The notes beneath the pieces are model-generated. The model did no database searches and was not told where the DNA came from. It saw only the letters and a list, made by a program, of their open reading frames with translations. Shown in pieces: positions 19,301 through 28,650 of a stretch of DNA of 64,000 nt. The stretch is from NCBI RefSeq assembly GCF_019430945.1, contig NZ_JAHYCB010000003.1:372001-436000 (forward strand). The letters run 5' to 3'. This DNA comes from Neorhizobium populisoli (GTDB lineage: Bacteria; Pseudomonadota; Alphaproteobacteria; Rhizobiales; Rhizobiaceae). The position numbers and the translations under genes were made by a program. Positions within the stretch are counted from its first letter, which is position 1. Each line of letters opens with the position of its first letter.

Positions 19301-20571
19301 TACAGCTCGTCCTTGGTAACGGCGCCTGCGCCCGTTTCAGTCTCGGAAGCCTTCTTGCGCGAGCGCGTCGGCTTGGCGGGCTTTGCTTCTATATCAGTGG
19401 CGACCGGTTCCGTTGCCGGGATCGGCACGGCCAAAGCTTCCGCGGCTGCAGCAAAATTGGGATGAACGACGGCACCATCATGGGTCAGCATGGTCGCCTT
19501 GACGAGCTCGTCGTCGAGCTTGACCGCGAATTCCTTGGTACCCTTGTCGACCATCGTCTCCAGGAAGGCATAGAGGTTTCGAGCGTACAGCGCCGAGGCA
19601 GAAGCCGCGATGCGACCGGCGGCATTGGCGTAACCGATCACGGCAACACCTTCGACGGAAGCGATCTTGCCCTTTTCGGAACCTTCGACATTACCACCAC
19701 GCTCGACGGCCAGATCGACGGCGACCGAACCTGGCTTCATCGAAGCCAGCATGGCGCGGCTGACGAGTTTCGGCGCCGGGCGGCCCGGGATGAGAGCCGT
19801 GGTAATGACGATATCCTGCTTGGCGATGTGCTCGGCGACCAGTGCCGCCTGTTTCGCCTGATATTCGGCAGACATCGGCTTGGCATAACCAGCCGCAGTC
19901 TCGGCAGCCTTGAACTCTTCGTCCTCGACGGCAATGAACTTGGCGCCGAGCGAGGCGACCTGCTCCTTGGCGGCGGGGCGAACATCGGTCGCGGAGACCA
20001 CGGCGCCAAGCCGGCGAGCCGTCGCGATCGCCTGCAGACCGGCAACACCGGCGCCCATGACGAAGACTTTGGCGGCCGGCACGGTGCCGGCGGCAGTCAT
20101 CATCATCGGCATGGCGCGGCCATATTCATGCGAAGCGTCGATCACGGCGCGATAACCGGCAAGGTTTGCCTGGGACGACAGGACGTCCATCGACTGGGCG
20201 CGGGTAATGCGCGGCATCAGTTCCATGGCGAATGTCGTGATCCCTGCCTTGGCCATGACCGCCAGCGCGGCTTCATTGCCGTAGGGATCCATGACGGCGA
20301 AAACGACGGTGCCGGATTTGTAGGATGCGATTTCCGCCGATGTGGGTCGGTTGACCCTGAGAACGATATCGGCCTTGCCCACATCGCCGGAGCTTGCGAT
20401 CTGCGCGCCCGCAGCCTCGAACTCAGCATCCGGAACGCCAGATCGTTCGCCGGCGCCCTTTTCCACCATCACGGAAAGGCCGAGGGCGGATATCCGCTTC
20501 ACCGTTTCCGGTGAGGCGGCAACACGAGGCTCATCCGAACCTTCGCGGCATACAAATACGATCTTCGCCAA
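19300..20571 (-). CDS. pntA1: NAD(P) transhydrogenase, alpha subunit part 1 (NAD-binding)
   Basis: 423-residue soluble NAD(H)-binding subunit (domain I), related to alanine dehydrogenase. VMGAGVAGLQAIATARRLGA (about 171-190) is the Rossmann loop; the MPRITRAQSMDVLSSQ segment (about 119-134) is the family hallmark. The last 40 residues form an unusual Pro/Lys/Glu-rich tail (KPAKPTRSRKKAS) beyond the domain. First gene of the operon; the start MAKIVFVCREG is standard. Confidence 0.96.
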   Translation of the reverse strand: MAKIVFVCREGSDEPRVAASPETVKRISALGLSVMVEKGAGERSGVPDAEFEAAGAQIASSGDVGKADIVLRVNRPTSAEIASYKSGTVVFAVMDPYGNEAALAVMAKAGITTFAMELMPRITRAQSMDVLSSQANLAGYRAVIDASHEYGRAMPMMMTAAGTVPAAKVFVMGAGVAGLQAIATARRLGAVVSATDVRPAAKEQVASLGAKFIAVEDEEFKAAETAAGYAKPMSAEYQAKQAALVAEHIAKQDIVITTALIPGRPAPKLVSRAMLASMKPGSVAVDLAVERGGNVEGSEKGKIASVEGVAVIGYANAAGRIAASASALYARNLYAFLETMVDKGTKEFAVKLDDELVKATMLTHDGAVVHPNFAAAAEALAVPIPATEPVATDIEAKPAKPTRSRKKASETETGAGAVTKDEL

Positions 20572-20723
20572 AGACTGTCTCCTCCCAGTCGATACCTACA
20601 GGGGCGATTGATCGCCTCCCAAGCGGGCGCTTGCCACCTCCGCAATGAGCGAAAATCTACGCCTCCCCAGCGTACACGATCTTCGCTTCAACTTGCGGGC
20701 CAGTGGCAAGCTGGCGTCAGGTA

Positions 20724-20948
20724 TCAGCGCAGCAGGAAAGCACCCGCGACATTGAGAACGACGAAGAGGATGAAGCTGCCGATGAAGCCCGCACCGCCGA
20801 AGAAGCCGGCTGCCATGGCGATCATCAGGACGACGAGGATCATCGTGCCCCATTTCGCGCCGGCAAGGAACATGTTGTAGGTGTGGTCATGTTCGGCGTA
20901 GTCCATGGGGGCGCCAGTTTCCACCGGTCCGCTCTGGTGATTGTCCAT
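20724..20948 (-). CDS. aa3-type cytochrome c oxidase subunit IV (small)
   Basis: 74 residues. MDYAEHDHTYNMFLAGAKWG followed by one long transmembrane hairpin (MILVVLMIAMAAGFF ... FILFVVLNVAGAFLL) matches the short bacterial aa3 CoxIV family, a single-helix accessory subunit seen in alphaproteobacterial oxidases. The start at 20948 (MDNHQSG) gives a 20-residue polar head; ATG 20906 (MDYAEHD) would be the minimal form. It lies upstream of pntA1 on the same strand, a common rhizobial neighbourhood. Confidence 0.85.
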   Translation of the reverse strand: MDNHQSGPVETGAPMDYAEHDHTYNMFLAGAKWGTMILVVLMIAMAAGFFGGAGFIGSFILFVVLNVAGAFLLR

Positions 20949-21135
20949 CAGTCCCGTCTCCTTGATCAGCCGCACGCATCGCGAAAGCATAAGATGGCGT
21001 CGGCGGAAAACCCTCTTCGATATCCGGAATCACGCCGCAATCGGCATGCCGGACCTCCCTTCAGGCCTTACACAAACCGATGTGAAAGCGCAATGCCGCT
21101 CGAATGCCCGAGCGGTACGCGCGACCGCGGATTCA

Positions 21136-21894
21136 TTAGCCGAGATAGGACATTTCCGACGAACCTGGCCGCCCGGCAATCCTTGCCGTCGGCAGGATGG
21201 TTAGCGGCGCAGTCTCGAAATTCGACGGGCGCGCAAACAACATCCGTCGCTCGTAGGCTTCGGACTGGAAAGCCGGAAACCGCTTCATCATCTTGGAGCG
21301 CAATTCGCGGGTTGCCGAGGCAAGCAACATCAGGTCGAAATCATAGGTCGGGATGCGCCGCGGCGCGACCATCGGCTGTGCATAGAAGAAGCGGCGATAA
21401 AATGCCGCATGGGCCGGACGGATCGGCTGCAACACTCGGTCCGCATCAAAATAGATCGCCGCAACCGGCGTCAGCCGCACGGTAAGATAGGGCATGGCTG
21501 ACAGTTCGCTGGCAAATTCCGGCGCGATCGCAAACCGCGCGGAGTCGATCAGGGTCATGCCCGCATCGAGCATCTCGTTCACCGCTTCCGGGAATATGCT
21601 GATCGACTGGCAGACCCGGTGCTCCGGCGTCACATAATGAAGCCGGATCGTGCTGACCAGTTCCTCGTCATAATAGACGCCGAAGACATGGGCATTGCGG
21701 TCGAAATCGATCTCGTCGATCAATCGCGTCGCGTTGACCGGCAGGACGCCATGCGTCTTGTAAGCCTTGTAGCGCAACCGGGCGACATCCTCGAAATCCT
21801 CATGGCTTTCGATGCGGCGGTATTCCACATGATCGAGAGTGGAAAGGAGTTTGGCTGAAAAATTTCCATCAAGAAAAGATTTATCAATCGGCAT
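21136..21894 (-). CDS. FeeM-like N-acyltransferase (GNAT fold, N-acyl amino acid synthase type)
   Basis: 252 residues. RLRYKAYKTHGVLP (about 37), IDEIDFDRNAHVFGVYYD, LVSTIRLHYVTPEHR, MTLIDSARFAIAPEF and AAFYRRFFYAQPM follow the pattern of FeeM, which joins an acyl-ACP chain to an amino acid and is structurally related to LuxI. Cytoplasmic, no signal. I use ATG 21894 because AAGGA lies nine bases upstream; ATG 21903 and TTG 21921 are in frame. Two CtrA-type boxes lie just upstream. The product is unknown: it could be an N-acyl amino acid signal or lipid. Confidence 0.72.
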   Translation of the reverse strand: MPIDKSFLDGNFSAKLLSTLDHVEYRRIESHEDFEDVARLRYKAYKTHGVLPVNATRLIDEIDFDRNAHVFGVYYDEELVSTIRLHYVTPEHRVCQSISIFPEAVNEMLDAGMTLIDSARFAIAPEFASELSAMPYLTVRLTPVAAIYFDADRVLQPIRPAHAAFYRRFFYAQPMVAPRRIPTYDFDLMLLASATRELRSKMMKRFPAFQSEAYERRMLFARPSNFETAPLTILPTARIAGRPGSSEMSYLG

Positions 21895-21913
21895 CGCGGT
21901 CATTCCTTGGGCT

Positions 21914-21928
21914 TTAACCAAGGATTAA
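21914..21928 (-). promoter_or_regulatory. CtrA-type box 1 upstream of the FeeM-like gene
   Basis: TTAA-CCAAGGA-TTAA, with exactly seven bases between half sites and followed by CC on the plus strand, matches the CtrA consensus TTAA-N7-TTAA(C). It lies 20-34 bases upstream of the chosen start. Confidence 0.6.
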
Positions 21929-21992
21929 CCCTAAAAGCAGTGCGCACCGCAACAAAAGCTGAGAGAATTTAACAAATTTCTAAAATCTATGG

Positions 21993-22007
21993 TTAATAAA
22001 GAGTTAA
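21993..22007 (-). promoter_or_regulatory. CtrA-type box 2 upstream of the FeeM-like gene
   Basis: TTAA-TAAAGAG-TTAAC on the plus strand and TTAA-CTCTTTA-TTAACC on the minus strand, so both orientations fit the consensus with N7. It lies about 100 bases upstream of the FeeM-like start, in an AT-rich gap (21895-22091) with further single GTTAAC elements. Confidence 0.65.
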
Positions 22008-22091
22008 CAATGACTTACGCCATGCGGGAAACTGTTAACACTGTCTGAAATTTAGGCAGGGACCGAGACACTTTCGTCGCGTTTCAGGCCA

Positions 22092-24422
22092 TTAGCGGGC
22101 AGCAGCCCTCAACGGTGCGTTGTTGGATGCCTTGGCTCCACGACGCATGTTCGAAACCTTTGTGGCAGGCAAAGCTTCAGCGACCAGCTCGATGATCCTG
22201 CCGGCGCCAACCGGCATCGAGAAGACATAACCCTGGACCAGATCCGCGAAGCGGTGGCGATTGATCAGCGCCAGTTGCTCCTTGGTCTCAACGCCTTCGA
22301 TGACGATCTTGAGGCCGAGTTCGCGCGACAGATGGACGATGCCGCGCAGCAGCTTCAGCTTGCGCTGGTCGTCGGCGATATTGCGGATGAAGGCGCGATC
22401 GATCTTGACGATATCGAGCGGCAGGGAGTCGAGATAGCTGAGGCTGGAGAAACCCGTGCCGAAATCGTCGATCGCGATCGTCACGCCCGTCGCGCGGAAC
22501 TGGTTGAGGATGGCGCTTACCGCCACCGGCTCATCCATGAAGCAGCTTTCGGTGACTTCGAGATGCAGCCTGGACGGCTCCAGCTCGTAACGCTTCAGCA
22601 CGTCGGCGACGTAGTGAACGATATCGTCGTTGCGCAGGTCCTGGATCGACAGATTGACAGATACGGCCATGTTGTCCGGCCAGCTCGCGCAGTCCCGGCA
22701 GGCCTGATCGATAACGAAGCGGGTGACATGCGAAACGAGCCCCATATCCTCGGCCATCGGGATGAAGACGTTCGGGCCGACCATGCCACGTTCCGGATGC
22801 CGCCAGCGCACCAGGGCTTCGCTGCATTCGATCCCCGAACCATCGGGGCGGTACATCGGCTGATAGGCGACGTGCAGACCGTGATTGTCGATCGCAAGAC
22901 GCAGATCTGCGCGCAGGCGCTGCTCATCGATATACTGTGCATCCATCTCGGCGCGGAAAACGGTCAGCGTGCCATTGCCGGCGGACTTCGCATGGTTGAG
23001 CGCCAGATCGGCCTTGATCTGCCAGTTCTCCATCTCGAAATCCTGCGATGGCAGGATAACGCAGCCGCTGTTCATCGAAACGCTCAGACGCGAGCCTTCG
23101 ACCATATAGTCGCCCTGGATTTCCGTATGGATCATCCGAATCTGACGTTCCATATCGCAGCTGTCTTCGCCGCCGGTCAGGAGCACGACAAATTCGTCGC
23201 CGACAAGGCGGCCGGTCAGAAGCTTTTCCGACTTTATGGTGGAGAGCCGTCCGGCAATCGCCGCAAGAAGGCGGTCACCGATGACGTGACCGCGCATGTC
23301 GTTGACATGCTTGAAGCCGTCGACGTTGAAAACCGCAAGTGCCGCCAGCGCCTCGCCGCGATCGGCAAGTTTGGCTGCCGCAAGATCGGCGAAATGACCA
23401 CGGTTCGGCAGGCCGGTGAGCGCGTCGAACTGCACCATGTGCAGGATTTTCTCTTCAGCCGCGATACGCGCGCTGACATCTTCGAAAATCAGCACGACGC
23501 CGCCGTCGGAACGCGGGCTCACCGAAAATTCCAGGTGCCGATCGTTCTTGAACGTGAACAGCGCACGCTCCAGCGAACCGTCGCCGAGCTTCGAGAGCTG
23601 GCGCAGGATGGCTTCCGGCGCATTTTCAGCGCCTTCACAAAGCACGCCCGCAAAATCCCGATCCTTCAGTTCCGTCTTCTTGTCGAGGCCCAAAAGATCG
23701 CGCGCACGGCGATTGATGACCTGGATGCGGCCGTCACCGTCGAGCATGACAAGACCATGCGAGATTGTCTTCAACGCAATGTCGAAACGGCTGGCGATGA
23801 TCGACATCTTGCGCGAGGAGATGACGTTTTCGTACAGGAAGTCGCGCACGCCGTTCGCCATCGAGCGGGTCGTGAGGCCAAAGGGAATGAGGAGCAGCGA
23901 CATCAACGCCAGATAGATGTCGTTGGTGAACAGGCAGGCAATCAGGATGGGGCCGCAGCAGCCGAGCGTCTGCAGGTCAACGGCAATGCGAGAACCGTAG
24001 TTACGGCCGACGACGGACATCATCGAACCAAGCGTCATGGCAACGCAGGTGAAGCCGATGAACTGGTTCTCCAGCACCAGGATGGCATAACCACTCGCAA
24101 CGCCCAGCATGAACGCAGCCAGAAAGGCACCGATGACGTATTGCTGCTCCCAAGCGGCAATCTCATGATGGTTCAGCGACGGCTTGTCGACCTTGTCGAA
24201 ACGATAGAACCAATAGATGCGATAGGCGAAAACGGCCGCAAAGCCGGCTGCGAACAGAAGATAGAAAAGCGAGCCGCTATAGACATAGATAAGGGTGCAC
24301 CAGGCAACGTGAACGACCACGCCGGTCCACAATGTTCCGCGATTTCCAAACAGCGACGCAACGAAGGACAGATAGACATCTGTCGACAACGACTTCGCTT
24401 CGATCTCTTTCATCGGGTTCAT
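22092..24422 (-). CDS. Membrane-bound GGDEF-EAL protein (c-di-GMP turnover)
   Basis: 776 residues. Five or six transmembrane helices fill residues 28-190. A PAS-like domain follows (about 210-325), then GGDEF (about 335-495) and EAL (about 505-755). The cyclase motif reads LVGDEF instead of (G/S)GDEF, so synthesis is doubtful. The EAL side is intact: EALVRWRHP, NLSIQDLR, EVTESCF, DDFGTGFSS and KIDRAF. I therefore expect a c-di-GMP phosphodiesterase sensing a membrane or redox signal. Start MNPMKEIEAK at 24422; ATG 24413 is an alternative. Confidence 0.93.
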   Translation of the reverse strand: MNPMKEIEAKSLSTDVYLSFVASLFGNRGTLWTGVVVHVAWCTLIYVYSGSLFYLLFAAGFAAVFAYRIYWFYRFDKVDKPSLNHHEIAAWEQQYVIGAFLAAFMLGVASGYAILVLENQFIGFTCVAMTLGSMMSVVGRNYGSRIAVDLQTLGCCGPILIACLFTNDIYLALMSLLLIPFGLTTRSMANGVRDFLYENVISSRKMSIIASRFDIALKTISHGLVMLDGDGRIQVINRRARDLLGLDKKTELKDRDFAGVLCEGAENAPEAILRQLSKLGDGSLERALFTFKNDRHLEFSVSPRSDGGVVLIFEDVSARIAAEEKILHMVQFDALTGLPNRGHFADLAAAKLADRGEALAALAVFNVDGFKHVNDMRGHVIGDRLLAAIAGRLSTIKSEKLLTGRLVGDEFVVLLTGGEDSCDMERQIRMIHTEIQGDYMVEGSRLSVSMNSGCVILPSQDFEMENWQIKADLALNHAKSAGNGTLTVFRAEMDAQYIDEQRLRADLRLAIDNHGLHVAYQPMYRPDGSGIECSEALVRWRHPERGMVGPNVFIPMAEDMGLVSHVTRFVIDQACRDCASWPDNMAVSVNLSIQDLRNDDIVHYVADVLKRYELEPSRLHLEVTESCFMDEPVAVSAILNQFRATGVTIAIDDFGTGFSSLSYLDSLPLDIVKIDRAFIRNIADDQRKLKLLRGIVHLSRELGLKIVIEGVETKEQLALINRHRFADLVQGYVFSMPVGAGRIIELVAEALPATKVSNMRRGAKASNNAPLRAAAR

Positions 24423-24769
24423 CCCTTGGCTTCCGATTGACAGTGCGGAAAACCCTTTAAGAATTGCTTGTTCCCGGGACGCTTCACCCCCAACATCAGG
24501 GGGGTAGTTCGGAACTTGCTCAACAAATTCAAAACATACTCGTTAGAATCTTTCAAAAGTCGCCTGAGCTGGCTCACCGCATGGCTGCCTGACATCTCAG
24601 GCGGCACCGGAAGCGGCGGTGCCAAAACGCCGGGAAAGCCTGCCGCGCCACAGGTTTCTATAGACGAAAGCACGGTCTATTAGCACTTTCCTTTTCTTAG
24701 ACCTTGGTTTACATCGCCTTCCCAGACGGGCGGGATAAAAGGAGACCCGTTTTCAGAATTGAGGAAGCC
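24423..24769. promoter_or_regulatory. Divergent intergenic region between GGDEF-EAL and the TRAP genes
   Basis: 347 bases holding the promoters for both flanking units. It contains a GAGGAAG ribosome binding site before the TRAP small-subunit start and a possible 55-residue ORF (24516-24683). Nothing else could be assigned. Confidence 0.4.
24516..24683 (+). CDS. Possible small protein (TTG start), unassigned
   Basis: 55 codons from TTG 24516. AGGGGGG lies 11 bases upstream, and the frame continues open to 24468. The sequence begins with a basic amphipathic stretch (LNKFKTYSLESFKSRLSWL) and ends in a Gly/Pro-rich tail (GGTGSGGAKTPGKPAAPQ). The composition looks protein-like, but there is no domain and the opposite strand is also open. 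It could simply be leader sequence of the TRAP operon. Confidence 0.25.
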   Translation: MLNKFKTYSLESFKSRLSWLTAWLPDISGGTGSGGAKTPGKPAAPQVSIDESTVY

Positions 24770-25309
24770 ATGGCTGCACTACTGAAATTAAGCGGTTTCA
24801 TCGACGGTCTCAGCGAAATCGTCGGTAAATTTTCTGGATATCTCGTTCTTTTCTGCACTCTTATCAGTGCCGGCAACGCCATCATCCGCTACCTGTTCAA
24901 TTACAGCTCGAACGGCTGGCTCGAGATCCAGTGGTATCTTTTCGGCTTCATCGTCCTTCTCGGTGCATCCTATACGCTCAAGCTGAACGAACATGTACGC
25001 GTCGACCTCATTTACGGCGCCGTCTCCGATCGGGTTCGCCTCTGGATCGACGCGATCGGCCTGACCGTTTTCCTCATTCCGGCCTGCATTTATCTGGCCT
25101 GGCTGGCATTGCCGTTTTTCACCATTTCCTACGCGCAGGGCGAAGTCTCGTCGAATGCCGGCGGCCTGATCCGCTGGCCGATCAAGCTTGTCCTCGTAGC
25201 CGGCTTCGCGCTGCTCGCACTTCAAGGTATATCCGAGCTCATCAAGCGTGCCGCTGGCCTCATGGGCGTCCTCCAGGTCGATACGACCTACGAAAAACCG
25301 CTGCAATAA
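24770..25309 (+). CDS. TRAP transporter small membrane subunit (DctQ type)
   Basis: 179 residues with four transmembrane helices (about 18-40, 56-75, 95-117 and 137-160), including the conserved WLEIQWYLFGFIVLLGASYTLK region of DctQ proteins. It pairs with the large subunit encoded 25 bases downstream to form the Na+-coupled membrane part of a TRAP transporter. The start is ATG 24770 with GAGGAAG upstream; the frame is open further upstream, but without a better ribosome site. The matching receptor is probably the TakP-like protein at 27238-28344. Confidence 0.92.
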   Translation: MAALLKLSGFIDGLSEIVGKFSGYLVLFCTLISAGNAIIRYLFNYSSNGWLEIQWYLFGFIVLLGASYTLKLNEHVRVDLIYGAVSDRVRLWIDAIGLTVFLIPACIYLAWLALPFFTISYAQGEVSSNAGGLIRWPIKLVLVAGFALLALQGISELIKRAAGLMGVLQVDTTYEKPLQ

Positions 25310-25334
25310 CGCCCCGACCGGAGGATAACCGCTA

Positions 25335-26837
25335 ATGTTCGAATACGGTATAATGCCGCCGGCCATGTTCCTGGGCATGATCATTTTCATGCTCTACGGC
25401 TTCCCGGTCGCTTTCTCGCTTTCCGCCGTCGGCCTGTTTTTCGGCCTGCTCGGCATCGCCACGGGCCATTTCGAGTTCGCCTTCATGCAGGCGCTGCCGC
25501 TGCGCATCTTCGGCATCATCTCGAACGACCTGCTGCTCGCCATTCCCTTCTTCACCTTCATGGGTGCCGTGCTGGAGCGCTGCGGGCTGGCGGAGGATCT
25601 ACTCGAAGGTACCGGCAAGCTGTTCGGCGCCATTCCGGGCGGCCTTGCCTATGCCGTCATCCTGGTCGGCGCCATTCTCGGCGCAATCACCGGCACGGTT
25701 GCCGCCTCGGTCATCACCATGGGCGTCATCTCCCTGCCCATCATGCTGAAATACGGCTATAACCCGCGGCTCGCCACGGGCGTCATCGCCGCATCCGGCA
25801 CGATCACCCAGGTCATCCCGCCGTCGCTCGTGCTGATCGTTCTTGCCGACCAGCTCGGCCGTTCCGTCGGCGACATGTATCTCGGCGCAATCGGCCCTTC
25901 GATCCTGCAGGTCGGTATCTTCCTGCTGTTCATCCTCGGCCTGTCGATCTTCCGTCCCAAGGACGTTCCGCCGCTGCCGCTCGAAGCACGCGGCGAGCTG
26001 AACATGGCCCTGGTCATGAAGGTCCTGTGGGGCATGATCCCCTCGATCGTGCTGATCTTCCTCGTGCTCGGCACCATCTTCATGGGTCTTGCGACGCCTA
26101 CGGAAGCGGGCGCACTCGGCGTCGTCGGCGCCATGGTGCTTGCCGCCATGCACGGCCGCCTGAGCTGGGACCTGATCAAGCAGGGCATGCATTCGACCAT
26201 GACGATCACCTCCATGGTCGTCTTCATTCTGGTCGGCGCCACCTGCTTCAGCCTCGTCTTCCAAGGCATGGATGGCGGTCTGTGGATCGAATATCTGCTG
26301 TCTCACGTCCCCGGTGGCGCGATCGGCTTCCTGATCTTCGTCAACATCTTCATCTTCTTCCTGGCCTTCTTCCTCGACTTTTTCGAAATCGCCTTCATCG
26401 TCCTGCCGATGCTGGCGCCGGTGGCGAGTGCGCTCGGCATCGACCTGATCTGGTTCGGCGTGCTGCTCTGCGTCAACATGCAGACCTCGTTCATGCATCC
26501 GCCGTTCGGTTTCGCGTTGTTCTACCTGCGGTCGATCGCGCCGAAGTCCGTGAAGACGAAGGATATCTATCTCGGCGCCATTCCGTGGCTGTTCATGCAG
26601 CTGATCCTGGTCGCGATCATCATCTTCTGGCCGGAATCCGTCACCTACTGGCTGGACAAGGCACCGGATGTCGATCTCAACACGATCAAGATCGAAGTCC
26701 CGGGCTTCGGCACCGGCAACGGCGGCGGCATGCCCAACTTTGGCCTGCCCCCGATGGACGGTGCCCCGGCACAGCCCGGCGGCGCCCCCTCTCCGGCAAT
26801 GCCGAACTTCGGTGAGCCGCCGAAGATCAATCCGTAA
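25335..26837 (+). CDS. TRAP transporter large permease subunit (DctM type)
   Basis: 500 residues with about twelve transmembrane helices (residues 1-455), the ion-coupled transport channel of a TRAP system. Typical DctM segments are AILGAITGTVAASVITMG, ASGTITQVIPPSLVLIVLADQLG and TPTEAGALGVVGA. The last 45 residues are unusual: a Gly/Pro/Asn-rich tail with two copies of MPNFG-x-PP. Follows the small subunit by 25 bases. A + strand terminator lies at 26936-26970. Confidence 0.94.
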   Translation: MFEYGIMPPAMFLGMIIFMLYGFPVAFSLSAVGLFFGLLGIATGHFEFAFMQALPLRIFGIISNDLLLAIPFFTFMGAVLERCGLAEDLLEGTGKLFGAIPGGLAYAVILVGAILGAITGTVAASVITMGVISLPIMLKYGYNPRLATGVIAASGTITQVIPPSLVLIVLADQLGRSVGDMYLGAIGPSILQVGIFLLFILGLSIFRPKDVPPLPLEARGELNMALVMKVLWGMIPSIVLIFLVLGTIFMGLATPTEAGALGVVGAMVLAAMHGRLSWDLIKQGMHSTMTITSMVVFILVGATCFSLVFQGMDGGLWIEYLLSHVPGGAIGFLIFVNIFIFFLAFFLDFFEIAFIVLPMLAPVASALGIDLIWFGVLLCVNMQTSFMHPPFGFALFYLRSIAPKSVKTKDIYLGAIPWLFMQLILVAIIIFWPESVTYWLDKAPDVDLNTIKIEVPGFGTGNGGGMPNFGLPPMDGAPAQPGGAPSPAMPNFGEPPKINP

Positions 26838-26916
26838 AAGCGACTTCCCTTGTCAGTTGAACAAGGGAATCGTATATTTGGAGTTGAGGACAGAGCGCGA
26901 ACTCTGCCCGCCTTTG

Positions 26917-27006
26917 CTATCTGCGTAAGAAATAGAGCCGGACGGTTATTGACCAGCTTGTCCGGCTTTTCCTAGACAGCAACGTAATGCTCAGTGGTTT
27001 CCACAT
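26917..27006 (-). CDS. Possible 29-residue cationic peptide
   Basis: ATG at 27006 with GGAGGT six bases upstream, an almost ideal Shine-Dalgarno. It encodes a short peptide beginning MWKPLSITLLSRKSR and ending LYFLRR, with seven Lys/Arg and no acidic residues. It runs antisense over the terminator of the TRAP operon. No family recognised. The only support is the ribosome site and composition. Confidence 0.4.
   Translation of the reverse strand: MWKPLSITLLSRKSRTSWSITVRLYFLRR
26936..26970 (+). terminator. Intrinsic terminator of the TRAP membrane-subunit operon
   Basis: AGCCGGAC and GTCCGGCT form an eight-pair stem separated by about 15 bases, followed by TTTT. It lies 99 bases after the large-subunit stop. 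Confidence 0.7.
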
Positions 27007-27045
27007 CACACTACCTCCAGTTCGAGAGCAAGGCTCTTGCCTAAG

Positions 27046-27068
27046 TCGGTGAAGCCCGTCTTCACCGA
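27046..27068. repeat. Perfect 9-bp hairpin in the TRAP intergenic region
   Basis: TCGGTGAAG (27046-27054), loop CCCGT, then CTTCACCGA (27060-27068). No T-run follows on either strand, so it is not a simple terminator. It could be part of a small RNA or of the leader of the 29-codon ORF. Confidence 0.5.
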
Positions 27069-27186
27069 TGCTCCGATGGGTCTAGGAGCGTGCTGCTTCA
27101 GCCCTCGAACGCTGCAATCATAGATAATCAGGTGCAATTGTCGAGGCGACACAACCGGCCGCAACCATTGCTGCCATGAGCAAATA

Positions 27187-27215
27187 AAAACCCCGGGCCG
27201 AAGGCCCGGGGTTTT
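27187..27215 (-). terminator. Bidirectional terminator after the TRAP receptor gene
   Basis: AAAACCCCGGGCC-GAA-GGCCCGGGGTTTT: a 13-pair stem with a three-base loop, A-tract on one side and T-tract on the other. It lies 23 bases after the stop of the receptor gene. Confidence 0.92.
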
Positions 27216-27237
27216 CCATATCTGCGGATCGAAACGA

Positions 27238-28650
<1,413 letters not shown>

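Larger units (their letters stand above)
26838..27237. other. Intergenic region between convergent TRAP genes
   Basis: 400 bases without a long gene. It holds a + strand terminator (26936-26970), a 29-codon minus-strand ORF with a strong ribosome site (26917-27006), a perfect 9-bp hairpin (27046-27068) and a bidirectional terminator (27187-27215). Its base composition is lower in GC than the flanking genes. Confidence 0.6.

Noticed and set aside
21136..21894. LuxI acyl-homoserine-lactone synthase
   Set aside because: The GNAT core fits FeeM better; the Arg/Phe/Trp/Glu pattern of the LuxI N-terminus is not seen and no LuxR gene is nearby.
22254..24440. A 728-codon frame opposite the GGDEF-EAL gene
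   Set aside because: Antisense shadow with no recognisable domain; the GGDEF-EAL motifs are unambiguous on the minus strand.
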